The position numbers were made by a program, and so were the translations under genes. A stretch of DNA of 33,343 nt from an uncultured beta proteobacterium (GTDB lineage Bacteria; Pseudomonadota; Gammaproteobacteria; Burkholderiales; Burkholderiaceae_C): the NCBI GenBank assembly GCA_903839085.1, contig CAIMBE010000112.1, positions 1-33,343 of the forward strand, written 5' to 3'. Numbering within the stretch: position 1 is the stretch's first letter; each line of letters opens with the position of its first letter. The notes under the pieces are model-generated. The model had not been told where the DNA came from, searched no databases, and worked only from the letters and a program-made list of their open reading frames with translations. Shown piece after piece: positions 8,471-16,862 of the stretch.

Positions 8471-9367
8471 TCAGCGCACCAGCCTGACCAGGTTGGCCGA
8501 CAGCGCAGTGCCGCAAACAATGACCAGGCCGCACAACAGCATCCACAGCGAGACCGTTTCGTGCAGGAAGATGACGCCGTAGACCACGGCGAACACCGGC
8601 AATACAAAGGTGACCGTGAGCGCGCGCGCCGGGCCGATGTTTTCGATCAGTCGGAAGTACAGGATGTAGGCGACCCCGGTGCACAGCACGCCCAGCGCGA
8701 GCAGGGCCAGCCAGGCGCTGGCGCCTGGCGCGCGCGCCGGCCACAGCCACAGGGTGGGCAGGGCCAGGCAGAGCGCCGCGCCAATCTGGCTGCCGGTGGC
8801 GGTCACCAGCGACGGCAAGCCGGCGAGGTGGCGCTTGGTGAAGCTCGCCGAGATGCCGTAGCTCAGGCAGGCCAGCAGGCAGGCCAGCACCGCCCAGCCG
8901 CTGGACTGGCCGGCGGCATCGGGCGTGAAGCTGGCCTTGTCCCAGGCCAGCAGCGCGACCCCGACAAAGCCGATCACCAGTCCCGTGATGCGCGACGCGC
9001 TGGGCCGGTCCTTGAGCCAGACCCAGGCCGCCAGCGCGCCGAACAGCGGCACGGTGGCGTTGAGGATTGCTGACAGGCCGGTGCTGATGGACAGCAGGGC
9101 ATAGGAAAAACAGGCGAAGGGCAGGGCCGAATTGAACAGGCCGACGAAGAAGATCTTTTGCCAGTGCCGCATCAGCTCGCGGCCCTGTCCGCGCCACAGC
9201 AGCAGCGGCAGCAGGAAGGCGGCCGCGATCGCAACCCGCACGCCGGCGGTCGGCAGGGCGCCGAATTCCTGCCCGCCCAGGCGCATGAAGAGAAAGGATG
9301 AGCCCCACAGGGCAGCCAGCAGAAGGAACTGCGCGAGCCATGGCTGCCTGGGCCGCGCCGCGTTCAA
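8471..9367 (-). CDS. EamA/DMT-superfamily transporter
   Basis: A 298-residue inner-membrane protein with ten hydrophobic segments arranged as two EamA repeats (about 12-142 and 158-292). LWGSSFLFMRLG near the N-terminus and the second-repeat ALGVLCTGVAYILYFRLI are typical of RhaT/YdcZ-like metabolite exporters. The start is a TTG at 9367 that overlaps the ogt stop as TTGA. A GAAGG ribosome site lies about 7 bp upstream and no ATG occurs before the first membrane segment. It is the last gene of the ada/alkA-ogt operon, so it may be transcribed with alkylation repair. The substrate is unknown. It ends 17 bp from the convergent SpoIIE-type gene. Confidence 0.87.
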   Translation of the reverse strand: MNAARPRQPWLAQFLLLAALWGSSFLFMRLGGQEFGALPTAGVRVAIAAAFLLPLLLWRGQGRELMRHWQKIFFVGLFNSALPFACFSYALLSISTGLSAILNATVPLFGALAAWVWLKDRPSASRITGLVIGFVGVALLAWDKASFTPDAAGQSSGWAVLACLLACLSYGISASFTKRHLAGLPSLVTATGSQIGAALCLALPTLWLWPARAPGASAWLALLALGVLCTGVAYILYFRLIENIGPARALTVTFVLPVFAVVYGVIFLHETVSLWMLLCGLVIVCGTALSANLVRLVR

Positions 9368-9858
9368 AGAATGCCTTCGAGCTGCAGCAGGCGGGTTTTG
9401 CGGTCCAGGCCGCCCGCGTAGCCGGTCAGCGCGCCGTCGGCGCCGAGCACCCGGTGGCAGGGCACGACGATGCTCAGCGGGTTGCGTCCGATGGCCCCGC
9501 CGACGGCGCGCACGGCCAGCGGCTTGCCGATCGCCGCGCTGATGGCGCGGTAGCTCGCGCTGCTGCCAAACGGAATCGCGAGCAGGGCGCGCCAGACGCT
9601 TTGCTCAAAGGCGCTGCCGCCCTCAAGGTCCAGCGGCAGATCGAACTCCCGGCGAACGCCCGCGAAGTACTCGCCGAGCTGAGCACGGGCGCGCTGCAAG
9701 ACCGGGTGCTGCGGGTCTTCGGGCCAGGCCGCGCTGTCGGCCTGGTGGCGCTGCCCGGCAAACCACAGGCCTGCCAGGCGCCCGTCGCTGGCCGCCAGTA
9801 TGATGCGCCCGAGCGGGCTGTCGATGCTGCTGCGAACGGTCGATGCGGCAAACTTCAT
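9364..9858 (-). CDS. ogt: Methylated-DNA--protein-cysteine methyltransferase
   Basis: A suicide repair protein that moves the methyl group from O6-methylguanine or O4-methylthymine in DNA to its own cysteine. It has 164 residues, normal for Ogt. The acceptor motif is VVPCHRV with Cys134. The helix-turn-helix region (about 85-125) includes FEQSVWRALLAIPFG and SYRAISAAIGKP, with the arginine finger in AVRAVGGAIGRNP. The ATG at 9858 lies one base after the stop of the Ada-AlkA gene, and its own stop overlaps the transporter start. The three genes therefore form one operon. Ogt supplies the O6 activity that the upstream Ada fusion lacks. Confidence 0.95.
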   Translation of the reverse strand: MKFAASTVRSSIDSPLGRIILAASDGRLAGLWFAGQRHQADSAAWPEDPQHPVLQRARAQLGEYFAGVRREFDLPLDLEGGSAFEQSVWRALLAIPFGSSASYRAISAAIGKPLAVRAVGGAIGRNPLSIVVPCHRVLGADGALTGYAGGLDRKTRLLQLEGIL

Positions 9859-9859
9859 G

Positions 9860-11383
9860 TCAGATTTCCTTCCAGGCTCGTATCACGGCGTAGCTGCGCC
9901 AGGGTTGCCAGGCGCGCGACCTGGCTTGCGCCGCGCGCGCCGGGTTCTTGCTGCCCTGCAGGCCCAGCGCCTTGTGCAGCGCGACGTCTCCGGCAGGAAA
10001 GGCGTCGGTCCAGCGCAGCGCGCGCATGGCGATGTACTGGGCGGTCCATTCGCCAACGCCGGTCAGCGCCTGCAGCGCCTCGATGGTGGCGGCAACGTCG
10101 GCGCCGGCGTGCAGTCGCAGCCCCTGTTCAAGAACGGCAGTGGCAATGGCGCGGATCGCGGCCTGGCGCTGGCGCACGATGCCCAGGCGGCCGAGGTCGT
10201 CGCCGCTGGCGCCGGCCAGTGCGCCAGGGGTCGGGAACAGGCGGTTGAGTCCGGCGATCGGCGTCTCGATCGGTTCGCCAAAGTGCTCGACCAGCCGGCT
10301 CGCCAGGGTGCGCGCGGCGGCGACGCTGACCTGCTGCCCGAGCACCGCGCGCACCGCGAGTTCGAAGCCGTCCAGGCTGCCCGGAACGCGCAGGCCGTCA
10401 CCGCGCGGAAAGCTGGCGTGCAGCAGTTGGTTGATGGCCTGCGGGTCTGCGTCCAGATCGAGCAGGGCCCTGACGCGCGCCATGACGCGGGGCAGGGCCG
10501 GACGCAAGGAGTCGCTCAGGCGCAGCACCACGCGGTTGCCGGGGACATCAAAGCGCGCCGTCAGCCAGCCGCTGCAGCGCTGCCCGGCGACCTCGAGCGA
10601 GATCGTCCGCCCGATGCCGGGTTGCGCGCCGGCCAGCGTGACCTGTTCAATGCCGGCGATGCTGCGGCTGGCAAAGAACTGCAGCATGGCGCTTTCATCG
10701 TAGGGCGGGCGGTAGGCCAGCTTGACGACGATGCCGGGCTCGGGCCGGTCCGTCTCGCGGTGCGCGCCGGCGTGGCGCAACTGCGTCGGCTTGAGCGCAT
10801 AGTGTTCTGAGAACGCCGCGTTGAATCGGCGCACGCTGGCAAAGCCGCTCAGGCGCGCGACCTCGCTGACCGGCAGCGGCGTGTCGGTCAGCATCTGCTT
10901 GGCGCTGAGCAGGCGCCGCGTCTGCAGGTATTGCAGCGGCGAGACGCCAAAGCGCGCCTCGAAAATGCGCCGCAGATGGCGGTCGCTGACACCCAGGCGC
11001 TGGGCCAGTTGCCGCACGCCGGGCGCGCTCTCGCCCCAGGCCTCGGGCGTGTCGATCAGGCGGGCCGCCTGTCCGGCCAGGATCCAGGAGGCGTCCTGCA
11101 CTGACCAGACGCGGGCCTCGCCCTCGGGGTTCGATGGCGAGGCGGCCGGCGCGAGTTCGGGGCGGCAACGCAGGCAGGGGCGAAAGCCGGCGCGCTCGGC
11201 CTGCGCCGGCCGGCCAAAGAATCGGCAGTTCTCGCGCTTGGGCGTGCGCACCCGGCAGACCGGGCGGCAGTAGATGCCGGTCGAGGTGACGCCGGTAAAA
11301 AAAAGGCCGTCAAAACGGGCGTCCCTGGCCTTGAGCGCGAGATAGCGGCTGTCGTCGATCGATTCGCCGGGAAGGTTTGGCAT
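9860..11383 (-). CDS. Ada N-terminal domain - AraC HTH - AlkA glycosylase fusion
   Basis: A 507-residue protein that combines an alkylation sensor/activator with 3-methyladenine DNA glycosylase II. Residues 1-80 are the Ada zinc domain, with Cys39 and Cys43 (YCRPVC) and Cys70 and Cys73 (PCLRC); Cys39 should accept methyl groups from DNA phosphotriesters. Residues about 100-200 form an AraC-type double HTH (QLAQRLGVSDRHLRRIFE and VARLSGFASVRRFNAAF). Residues about 215-500 are AlkA, with the helix-hairpin-helix LTGVGEWTAQYIAMRAL and catalytic aspartate in FPAGDVALHKALG. The start is the ATG at 11383; the longer frame upstream to 11497 has no family similarity and would overlap the manB promoter. 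The Ogt domain found in E. coli Ada is absent and is encoded by the next gene. Methylated Ada domains normally activate their own operon. Confidence 0.94.
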   Translation of the reverse strand: MPNLPGESIDDSRYLALKARDARFDGLFFTGVTSTGIYCRPVCRVRTPKRENCRFFGRPAQAERAGFRPCLRCRPELAPAASPSNPEGEARVWSVQDASWILAGQAARLIDTPEAWGESAPGVRQLAQRLGVSDRHLRRIFEARFGVSPLQYLQTRRLLSAKQMLTDTPLPVSEVARLSGFASVRRFNAAFSEHYALKPTQLRHAGAHRETDRPEPGIVVKLAYRPPYDESAMLQFFASRSIAGIEQVTLAGAQPGIGRTISLEVAGQRCSGWLTARFDVPGNRVVLRLSDSLRPALPRVMARVRALLDLDADPQAINQLLHASFPRGDGLRVPGSLDGFELAVRAVLGQQVSVAAARTLASRLVEHFGEPIETPIAGLNRLFPTPGALAGASGDDLGRLGIVRQRQAAIRAIATAVLEQGLRLHAGADVAATIEALQALTGVGEWTAQYIAMRALRWTDAFPAGDVALHKALGLQGSKNPARAAQARSRAWQPWRSYAVIRAWKEI

Positions 11384-11407
11384 GCGGTGGATGATACGCG
11401 TGCGAGC

Positions 11408-11441
11408 GGTCGAAAACGTCAGTTGACCAGCCGTTTTCGGA
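11408..11441. promoter_or_regulatory. Inverted repeat between ada/alkA and manB
   Basis: CGAAAACG (11411-11418) and CGTTTTCG (11432-11439) are exact 8-bp inverted copies separated by 13 bp. They lie 28 bp upstream of the ada-alkA start and about 75 bp before manB. This could be an operator for either divergent gene or a hairpin in the 5' leader. No matching regulator is known to me. Confidence 0.35.
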
Positions 11442-11515
11442 CATGCCCCCGGGGCGGCGGGCGGCCTACAATTCACGGCGCCATCGGGCCTCTTCATTTA
11501 TCCGGGAAATTCAGC

Positions 11516-12970
11516 ATGCAGTTATCAGCCTCGATTTTCAAAGCCTACGACATCCGCGGCATCGTGCCCGCCACCATCAATGAATCGATCGCCGAGGCGC
11601 TCGGCCTCGCCTTTGGCACGGTGGCGCGCGCCGAGGGCGAGACGAGCGTCGCCGTCGGCCGCGACGGGCGCCTGAGCGGCGCAGCGCTCAGCGCGGCGCT
11701 GATGCGCGGCCTGGTGGCGGCCGGGATCGAGGTCATCGACATCGGCATGGCGACCACGCCGATGCTTTACTACGCCGCCAGCACGCTGTGCCGCAGCGGC
11801 ATCCAGGTGACCGGCAGCCACAACCCGAAGGACTACAACGGCTTCAAGATGGTGCTGGCCGGGCGCGCCATTTACGGCGACGAAATCCAGGCCCTGCGGC
11901 GCATGATGGAGGGCGAGAGCGGGTCGCTTCACGCGGGCGGCTCGCAGCGCGCGGTGGATGTGCAGGCGGCCTATCGCGCGCGCATCGTGGGCGACATCAG
12001 GCTGGCGCGCCCCATGAAGATCGTGGTCGACTGCGGCAACGGCATTGCCGGCGCCTCGGCGCCGGGCATCCTGCGCGCGATCGGCTGCGAGGTGACCGAA
12101 CTGTACAGCGAGGTCGACGGCAATTTTCCGAACCACCACCCGGACCCGAGCAAGCCCGAGAACCTGCGCGACCTGATCGCCGCGCTGCGCGACGGCGACG
12201 CCGAACTTGGCCTGGCCTTCGATGGCGATGGCGACCGCCTGGGCATCGTCACCAGCCAGGGCAACAACATCTACCCCGATCGGCAGCTGATGCTGTTTGC
12301 GCGGGACGTCCTGAGCCGCGTGCCGGGCGGCACCATCCTGTTCGACGTCAAGTGCTCGCAGCGTCTGGCGCCTGCGATCGAGGCGGCGGGCGGCAAGCCG
12401 CTGATGTTCAAGACCGGGCACTCGCTGATCAAGGCCAAGATGAGGGCGGTCGATTCGCCGCTGGGCGGCGAGATGAGCGGGCACATCTTCTTCAAGGAGC
12501 GCTGGTTTGGTTTTGACGACGGCACCTACGCCGGTTGCCGGCTGCTCGAAATCCTGAGCCGTTCGCCCGACGCCAACGCGGTGCTCGATGCGCTGCCCAG
12601 CAGCTTTTCAACGCCCGAACTCAACGTCAGGTGCGCCGAGGGCGAACCCCACACGCTGGTCGCCGAACTCATCAATATGGCTTCCGAGGCATTGAGCACC
12701 GACGGGCCGCCCCAAGGGGCGAAGGCCCCCCCGGGGGGCAGCGTGATACGCGAAGCGATGAGCGTGGGGGCCAAGGTCTCCACGATCGACGGCTTGCGCG
12801 TCGACTGGCCCGATGGCTTTGGCCTGATCCGGGCTTCCAACACGACGCCGGTGCTGGTGCTGCGCTTCGAGGGCCAGACCGACGCGGCGCTGCAGCGCAT
12901 CGAAGGCGAGATGCTGACCCTGCTGCGCTCGGTCAAGCCCGGCGCCAAGCTCGACGAGGCAGCGCATTGA
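11516..12970 (+). CDS. manB: Phosphomannomutase/phosphoglucomutase (AlgC/ManB type)
   Basis: It interconverts hexose 6- and 1-phosphates (mannose and/or glucose) to supply sugar nucleotides for surface polysaccharide. The protein has 484 residues. The phosphoserine is Ser101 in VTGSHNPKDYNG, the metal loop is FDGDGDR (236, 238, 240), the sugar-binding loop is GEMSGHIFFKE, and the phosphate-binding loop is RASNTTPVLVLRFEG. The ATG at 11516 follows GGGAA (11504-11508) at good spacing; a TACAAT at 11467-11472 may be the -10. Residues about 396-419 (PPQGAKAPPGGS and flanks) are extra for the family and are encoded by a dispersed repeat (12704-12771) that leaves the frame and both flanks intact. 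It overlaps waaC by 4 bp. Confidence 0.93.
   Translation: MQLSASIFKAYDIRGIVPATINESIAEALGLAFGTVARAEGETSVAVGRDGRLSGAALSAALMRGLVAAGIEVIDIGMATTPMLYYAASTLCRSGIQVTGSHNPKDYNGFKMVLAGRAIYGDEIQALRRMMEGESGSLHAGGSQRAVDVQAAYRARIVGDIRLARPMKIVVDCGNGIAGASAPGILRAIGCEVTELYSEVDGNFPNHHPDPSKPENLRDLIAALRDGDAELGLAFDGDGDRLGIVTSQGNNIYPDRQLMLFARDVLSRVPGGTILFDVKCSQRLAPAIEAAGGKPLMFKTGHSLIKAKMRAVDSPLGGEMSGHIFFKERWFGFDDGTYAGCRLLEILSRSPDANAVLDALPSSFSTPELNVRCAEGEPHTLVAELINMASEALSTDGPPQGAKAPPGGSVIREAMSVGAKVSTIDGLRVDWPDGFGLIRASNTTPVLVLRFEGQTDAALQRIEGEMLTLLRSVKPGAKLDEAAH
12704..12771 (+). repeat. GC-rich dispersed repeat inserted in frame in manB
   Basis: A 68-bp segment with a GC palindrome (GGCCCCCCCGGGGGGC core) and the tail GAGCGTGGGGGC. 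It aligns with one gap to 20291-20359 in the RND permease gene; GGGGGGCAGCG and GAGCGTGGGGGC are identical in both. From memory, intergenic repeats of this type are common in Comamonadaceae. Here it lies in coding sequence, in a surface loop region of the final domain. Confidence 0.85.
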
Positions 12971-13944
12971 GGATTTTGATCGTCAAGCTGTCCTCGCTTG
13001 GCGATGTGGTGCATGCCATGCCGGCGCTGCAGGATCTGCGCGCCATGCTGCCCGACGCCCAGGTCGACTGGGTCGTGGAGCGCGGGTTTGCGGGGCTGGT
13101 GCGCCGCTGCGAAGGGGTGCGCCGCGTCATCGAGTGCGAACTGCGGCACTGGCGCAAGAGCCCGTTTGCCGCCGCCACGCGCCAGGCCTGGCGCGCCTTC
13201 AAGGCCGAACTGCAGAGCGAGCGCTATGACGCCGTGATCGACCTGCAGGGGCTGACCAAATCGGCGCTGGTCGGGCGCCTCGCGCGCCTGACGCCGCAGG
13301 GCCGCCGCTACGGCCTGGCCGGTCCGACCGAGGGATCGAGTTTCGAGGCGCCGGCGCGCTGGCTGGTCGATGTCGCCATCGAAATGCCGAGCCACGTGCA
13401 CGCGGTCGAGCGCTCGCGCCAGCTGTGCGCGCGCGCGCTTGGCTATGCGCTGCCGCAGGCAAGGTCGTACGGCCTGCGCGCGCTCGGGCAGGCGGCGCCC
13501 GGGACTCGCCCGGTGGCGCTGGTGCACGGCAGCTCGCGCGCTGACAAGCAGTGGCCGCTGGCCTCGTGGCAGGCGCTTGGTCGGCGCCTGAACGAGCAGG
13601 GCTACCCGGTGGTCCTGCCCCAGGGCAGCGAGGCCGAGCAGCAGAGCGCGCAGCAGATTGCCGGCGCGCTGAAGCAGGCCGAGGTTTGGCCGCGCCTGAC
13701 GCTCGATCTTTTGAGCGATGCGATGGCAGGCTGTGCCGGCGTGGTGGGCGTCGACAGCGGCTTGAGCCACATCGCAGTGGCGCTCGACTTGCGCCACGTG
13801 CAGATCTACAACTTCGAGACCGCCTGGCGCACCGGGCCGCAGCAGTCGGGGCGCCAGTGCAGCGTGTATGCCTGTCCGACGCCGTCGGTCGATGCGGTCT
13901 GGCAGGCCTGGCAGGCGCTTGCGGATGACGGTGCAGCGCCATGA
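12967..13944 (+). CDS. waaC: Lipopolysaccharide heptosyltransferase I
   Basis: It adds the first L-glycero-D-manno-heptose to Kdo in the LPS inner core, at the cytoplasmic face of the inner membrane. The 325-residue protein starts MRILIVKLSSLGDVVHAMPAL, the standard GT9 N-terminus. It also has LVHGSSRADKQWP and, in the donor-binding half, VVGVDSGLSHIAVAL. The start is a TTG at 12967 that overlaps the manB stop as TTGA; GAGG at 12955-12958 gives a good ribosome site. The frame is open much further upstream, but that part is only manB read out of frame. It overlaps waaA as ATGA. Confidence 0.94.
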   Translation: MRILIVKLSSLGDVVHAMPALQDLRAMLPDAQVDWVVERGFAGLVRRCEGVRRVIECELRHWRKSPFAAATRQAWRAFKAELQSERYDAVIDLQGLTKSALVGRLARLTPQGRRYGLAGPTEGSSFEAPARWLVDVAIEMPSHVHAVERSRQLCARALGYALPQARSYGLRALGQAAPGTRPVALVHGSSRADKQWPLASWQALGRRLNEQGYPVVLPQGSEAEQQSAQQIAGALKQAEVWPRLTLDLLSDAMAGCAGVVGVDSGLSHIAVALDLRHVQIYNFETAWRTGPQQSGRQCSVYACPTPSVDAVWQAWQALADDGAAP

Positions 13945-15266
13945 CGCGGCTGCTCTACAGCGCCTTCATGTGGCTGGCGCAACCGCTGCTGCGGCGCAAG
14001 CTGGCGCAGCGCGCGGCGCAGGAGCCGGGTTACCGGGAGGCGGTCGAGGAACGCTTTGGCCGCTACAGCGCTGCGCCGCCGCCGGCCGATGGCGCCACGC
14101 TCTGGCTGCATGCGGTCTCGCTCGGTGAGACGCGGGCCGCGGCGCCGCTGATCGAGCGCCTGCGCGAGCGCCTGCCGGGCATGCGCCTGCTGCTGACGCA
14201 TGGCACCGCCACCGGACGCGCCGAGGGCGCACGGCTGCTGCAGGCGGGCGACCTGCAGAGCTGGCAGCCCTGGGACACGCCGGGCGCGGCGGCGCGCTTT
14301 CTCGATCATTTTCGGCCGCGCATCGGCATCCTGATGGAGACCGAGATCTGGCCCAACCTGGCTGGCGCCTGTGCGCGCGAGGGCGTGCCGCTGGTGCTGG
14401 CCAACGCGCGCCTGAGCGAAAAGTCGCTGCGCTGGACCCTGCGCCTGGGCTGGCTGGCGCGGCCGGCCTATCGCAGCCTGCGCGCAGTCTGGGCGCAGAC
14501 GGAGCCCGACGCCGCGCGCCTTGCGGCGCTCGGCGCCAACGTGCGCGGCGTCTTCGGCAACATCAAATTCGACGCGACGCCGGACGCCGACCAGCTGGCG
14601 CTGGGGCGTGCGTGGCACCAGGTGGCGCAGCGCCCGATCGTGATGTTTGCCAGTTCCCGCGATGGCGAGGAACAGGCCCTGCTGCGGATCCTGGCGGCCC
14701 TGCCGGCGAGCGATCCGGTCAACGCCGTGCAATGGCTGATCGTGCCGCGCCACCCGCAGCGCTTTGACGAGGTTGCGGCGCTGATCGAGCAGCATGGCTT
14801 TGCGCTGGCGCGGCGCAGCCAGTGGCGCGCCGCGCCGCCGGCGGGCATCGTGCAGGACGTGCGGCCAACGCTCTGGCTGGGCGACACGCTCGGTGAGATG
14901 GCGCTTTACTACGCGCTGGCTGACGTGGCGCTGCTGGGCGGAAGCTTCGAGCCGCTGGGCGGTCAGAACCTGATCGAGGCGGCCGCCTGCGCCTGTCCGG
15001 TGGTGATGGGGCCGCACACCTTCAACTTTGCCGAAGCGGCGGAACTGGCCTGTGCGTCAGGTGCCGCGCAGCGCGCAGCCAATCTGGAAGAAGCGGTGAT
15101 GGCAGCGTCGGCATTGGCGCGGGATGCACACCGGCTGCCTGCAGCCCGCCAAGCCGCCAACGCCTTTGCCCAGGCGCATCAGGGCGCGCTGACCCGCACG
15201 CTCGAGGCTATTTTGTCGGCTTTGCAAGCCCCCCGACCCCAACCCGACGCCGCTCAGGCATCGTGA
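13941..15266 (+). CDS. waaA: 3-deoxy-D-manno-octulosonic acid (Kdo) transferase
   Basis: It transfers Kdo from CMP-Kdo to lipid IVA, the step that links lipid A to the LPS core. The 441-residue protein has the usual N-terminal membrane anchor (about 1-20). The acceptor-domain motif LWLHAVSLGETRAA contains the catalytic glutamate. It also has LMETEIWPNL, FGNIKFDA, and the donor-site segment LLGGSFEPLGGQNLIEAA. The ATG overlaps the waaC stop as ATGA, so manB-waaC-waaA is one translationally coupled operon. It is followed by the repeat region 15267-15511, which separates it from the convergent tolC. Confidence 0.95.
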   Translation: MTRLLYSAFMWLAQPLLRRKLAQRAAQEPGYREAVEERFGRYSAAPPPADGATLWLHAVSLGETRAAAPLIERLRERLPGMRLLLTHGTATGRAEGARLLQAGDLQSWQPWDTPGAAARFLDHFRPRIGILMETEIWPNLAGACAREGVPLVLANARLSEKSLRWTLRLGWLARPAYRSLRAVWAQTEPDAARLAALGANVRGVFGNIKFDATPDADQLALGRAWHQVAQRPIVMFASSRDGEEQALLRILAALPASDPVNAVQWLIVPRHPQRFDEVAALIEQHGFALARRSQWRAAPPAGIVQDVRPTLWLGDTLGEMALYYALADVALLGGSFEPLGGQNLIEAAACACPVVMGPHTFNFAEAAELACASGAAQRAANLEEAVMAASALARDAHRLPAARQAANAFAQAHQGALTRTLEAILSALQAPRPQPDAAQAS

Positions 15267-15274
15267 ACTGTCGT

Positions 15275-15379
15275 CGCGGCACCCGCTCTCGCCATCGCCA
15301 CATTGGGTCTCGCCATCGCGGCACCCGCTCTCGCCATTGCCACATTGGGTCTCGCCATCGCGGCACCCGCTCTCGTCAT
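15275..15379. repeat. 21/42-bp tandem repeat after waaA
   Basis: Two 42-bp units (15275-15316 and 15317-15358) differ at one base, and a third half-unit (15359-15379) merges into the palindromic element. Each unit consists of two 21-bp halves that both end in TCTCGCCAT. The last half reads TCTCGTCAT, the start of the palindromic element's arm. The tandem array probably grew from that arm. Confidence 0.85.
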
Positions 15380-15451
15380 CGCGAGGCCGTCAGGCCGCGG
15401 CGATCCATGGCAGCAGGGGCCATGGATTGCTTCACTTTGTTCGCAATGACG
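15374..15451. repeat. Dispersed palindromic element, copy D
   Basis: A 78-bp copy with outer arms CGTCATCGCGAG and TTCGCAATGACG and inner arms GGCGATCCATGG and CCATGGATTGC. It lies between convergent waaA and tolC, where a hairpin could end transcription from both sides. It is followed by two short copies of a CCGGCGCAATGACGA motif (to about 15491). Confidence 0.85.
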
Positions 15452-15511
15452 ACCGAGGCCGGCGCAATGACGACCGTGCCGGCGCAATGACGAGGCGGAA
15501 GTCCCGCTGAC

Positions 15512-16843
15512 TTATCTGGCGAGCAGGCTGTTGACGCTTTGCAGGTCGTCGGCCTTGAGCGTGCCATTGGCCTGGCGCAGCTTCAGACCGCCGAGCAGCA
15601 CGTCATAGCGCGCCTTGGCCAGCTTGGCCTTGGTGTCAAACAACTGGCTCTGCGAGTTCAGGACATCGATGTTGATGCGCACGCCGACCTGGTAGCCCAG
15701 CTTGTTGGCGTCGAGCGCGCTCTGGCTCGAGGCCTCGGCCGCTTCGAGCGCCGTGACCTGGCCCTGGCCCGAGAGCACGCCAAAATAGGCGGTGCGGGTT
15801 CCTTGCGCAACGGCGCGTCGTGCGCCCTCGAGGTCGTTGCGCGCCTTGTCTTCGAGCGCCAGTGTTTCCTTGATCCGGTTCTGGGTTGCAAAGCCGGCAA
15901 ACAGCGGCAGGTTGAATGACAGGCCGATCGAGCCGGCATTGACGCGCGAGCCGACGCCGGCGCTGCTGCTGCCCTCCTGGTTGTTGAAGGCGCTGTAGTT
16001 GGCGCTCAGGTCGAGCGTCGGCTTGTGGCCGGCCTGCGCCTTTTGCGTCTCGAGCAGCGCCACGTCGAGCGCGATCTGGGTCTGGCGGATGGTCGGGTGC
16101 CCGTCCTCGGACTGCCGGACCCAGGCGTTGACGTCGCTCGGCTGCAGGGCCGGCAGCGTCAGCGGCTGCGCCAGCGCCTGCGGCTGCGCGTTGTCCTTGC
16201 CAACCAGCTGGTCGAGCGCAATTTTCTTCACGCGCAGGTCGTTCTCGGCGGCGATTTCCTGGGCGATCACCAGGTCATAGCGCGCCTGCGCTTCGCGGGT
16301 GTCGGTGATGGTCGAGGTGCCGACCTCGAAGTTGCGTTTGGCCGATGCCAGCTGCTCGGCCACGGCGGTCTTTTGCGCCTTGACAAAGGTCAGGCTGTCC
16401 TGCGAGGCCAGCACATCGAAGTAGCCCTGGCCGACGCGCACGATCAGGTCCTGATCGGCGGCGGCCAGTTGCGCCTCGGCCAGGTCGATCTGCTTGAGGC
16501 CCTGCTTGTAACCGGCCCAGTTGGCAGGCCGGTAGAGCGGCTGCGACGCGCTCAGCGTCGCGCTCTGGGTGCCGAAGGAGCGCTCGCTGCTGGCGCCCAG
16601 GTCGGGGATGACTTCCTGCGTCGAGCGCGATGCGCCCAGGGCCAGGTTGGCCGTGGGCAGAATCGCCGCCTGCGCCTGTTGGGCCTTGGCCAGGGTCGCG
16701 TCGTACTGCGACTTGGCGGATTGGTAGGCGGCATCGAAGCTGCGCGCCGACTGGTACAGCTCGATCAGGCTTTGCGCCTGCGCCGGCAGATTCAGCGCGG
16801 CACCAAGGGCAACAATCAGGGGTAGCAGGCGAAACGTTTTCAT
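15512..16843 (-). CDS. tolC: TolC-family outer-membrane efflux channel
   Basis: A 443-residue outer-membrane channel that completes a tripartite efflux pump. An N-terminal signal peptide (LLPLIVALGAALNLPAQA, cleavage likely after residue 23) is followed by SLIELYQSARSFDAAYQSAK, typical of proteobacterial TolC. Two outer-membrane efflux protein repeats make up the rest (about 25-215 and 235-435), rich in Ala/Gln helices for the periplasmic barrel. The length is normal for TolC. It is the last gene of the tetR-adaptor-permease-pcm-tolC run, starting 19 bp after the methyltransferase gene. TolC may also serve other pumps and type I secretion. Confidence 0.93.
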   Translation of the reverse strand: MKTFRLLPLIVALGAALNLPAQAQSLIELYQSARSFDAAYQSAKSQYDATLAKAQQAQAAILPTANLALGASRSTQEVIPDLGASSERSFGTQSATLSASQPLYRPANWAGYKQGLKQIDLAEAQLAAADQDLIVRVGQGYFDVLASQDSLTFVKAQKTAVAEQLASAKRNFEVGTSTITDTREAQARYDLVIAQEIAAENDLRVKKIALDQLVGKDNAQPQALAQPLTLPALQPSDVNAWVRQSEDGHPTIRQTQIALDVALLETQKAQAGHKPTLDLSANYSAFNNQEGSSSAGVGSRVNAGSIGLSFNLPLFAGFATQNRIKETLALEDKARNDLEGARRAVAQGTRTAYFGVLSGQGQVTALEAAEASSQSALDANKLGYQVGVRINIDVLNSQSQLFDTKAKLAKARYDVLLGGLKLRQANGTLKADDLQSVNSLLAR

Positions 16844-16862
16844 GCGGGCTTTCGGGGGATGG

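Noticed and set aside
15275-15491. Possible CRISPR array
   Set aside because: Units are 21/42 bp and directly adjacent with no unique spacers, there are no cas genes, and they grade into a palindromic element.
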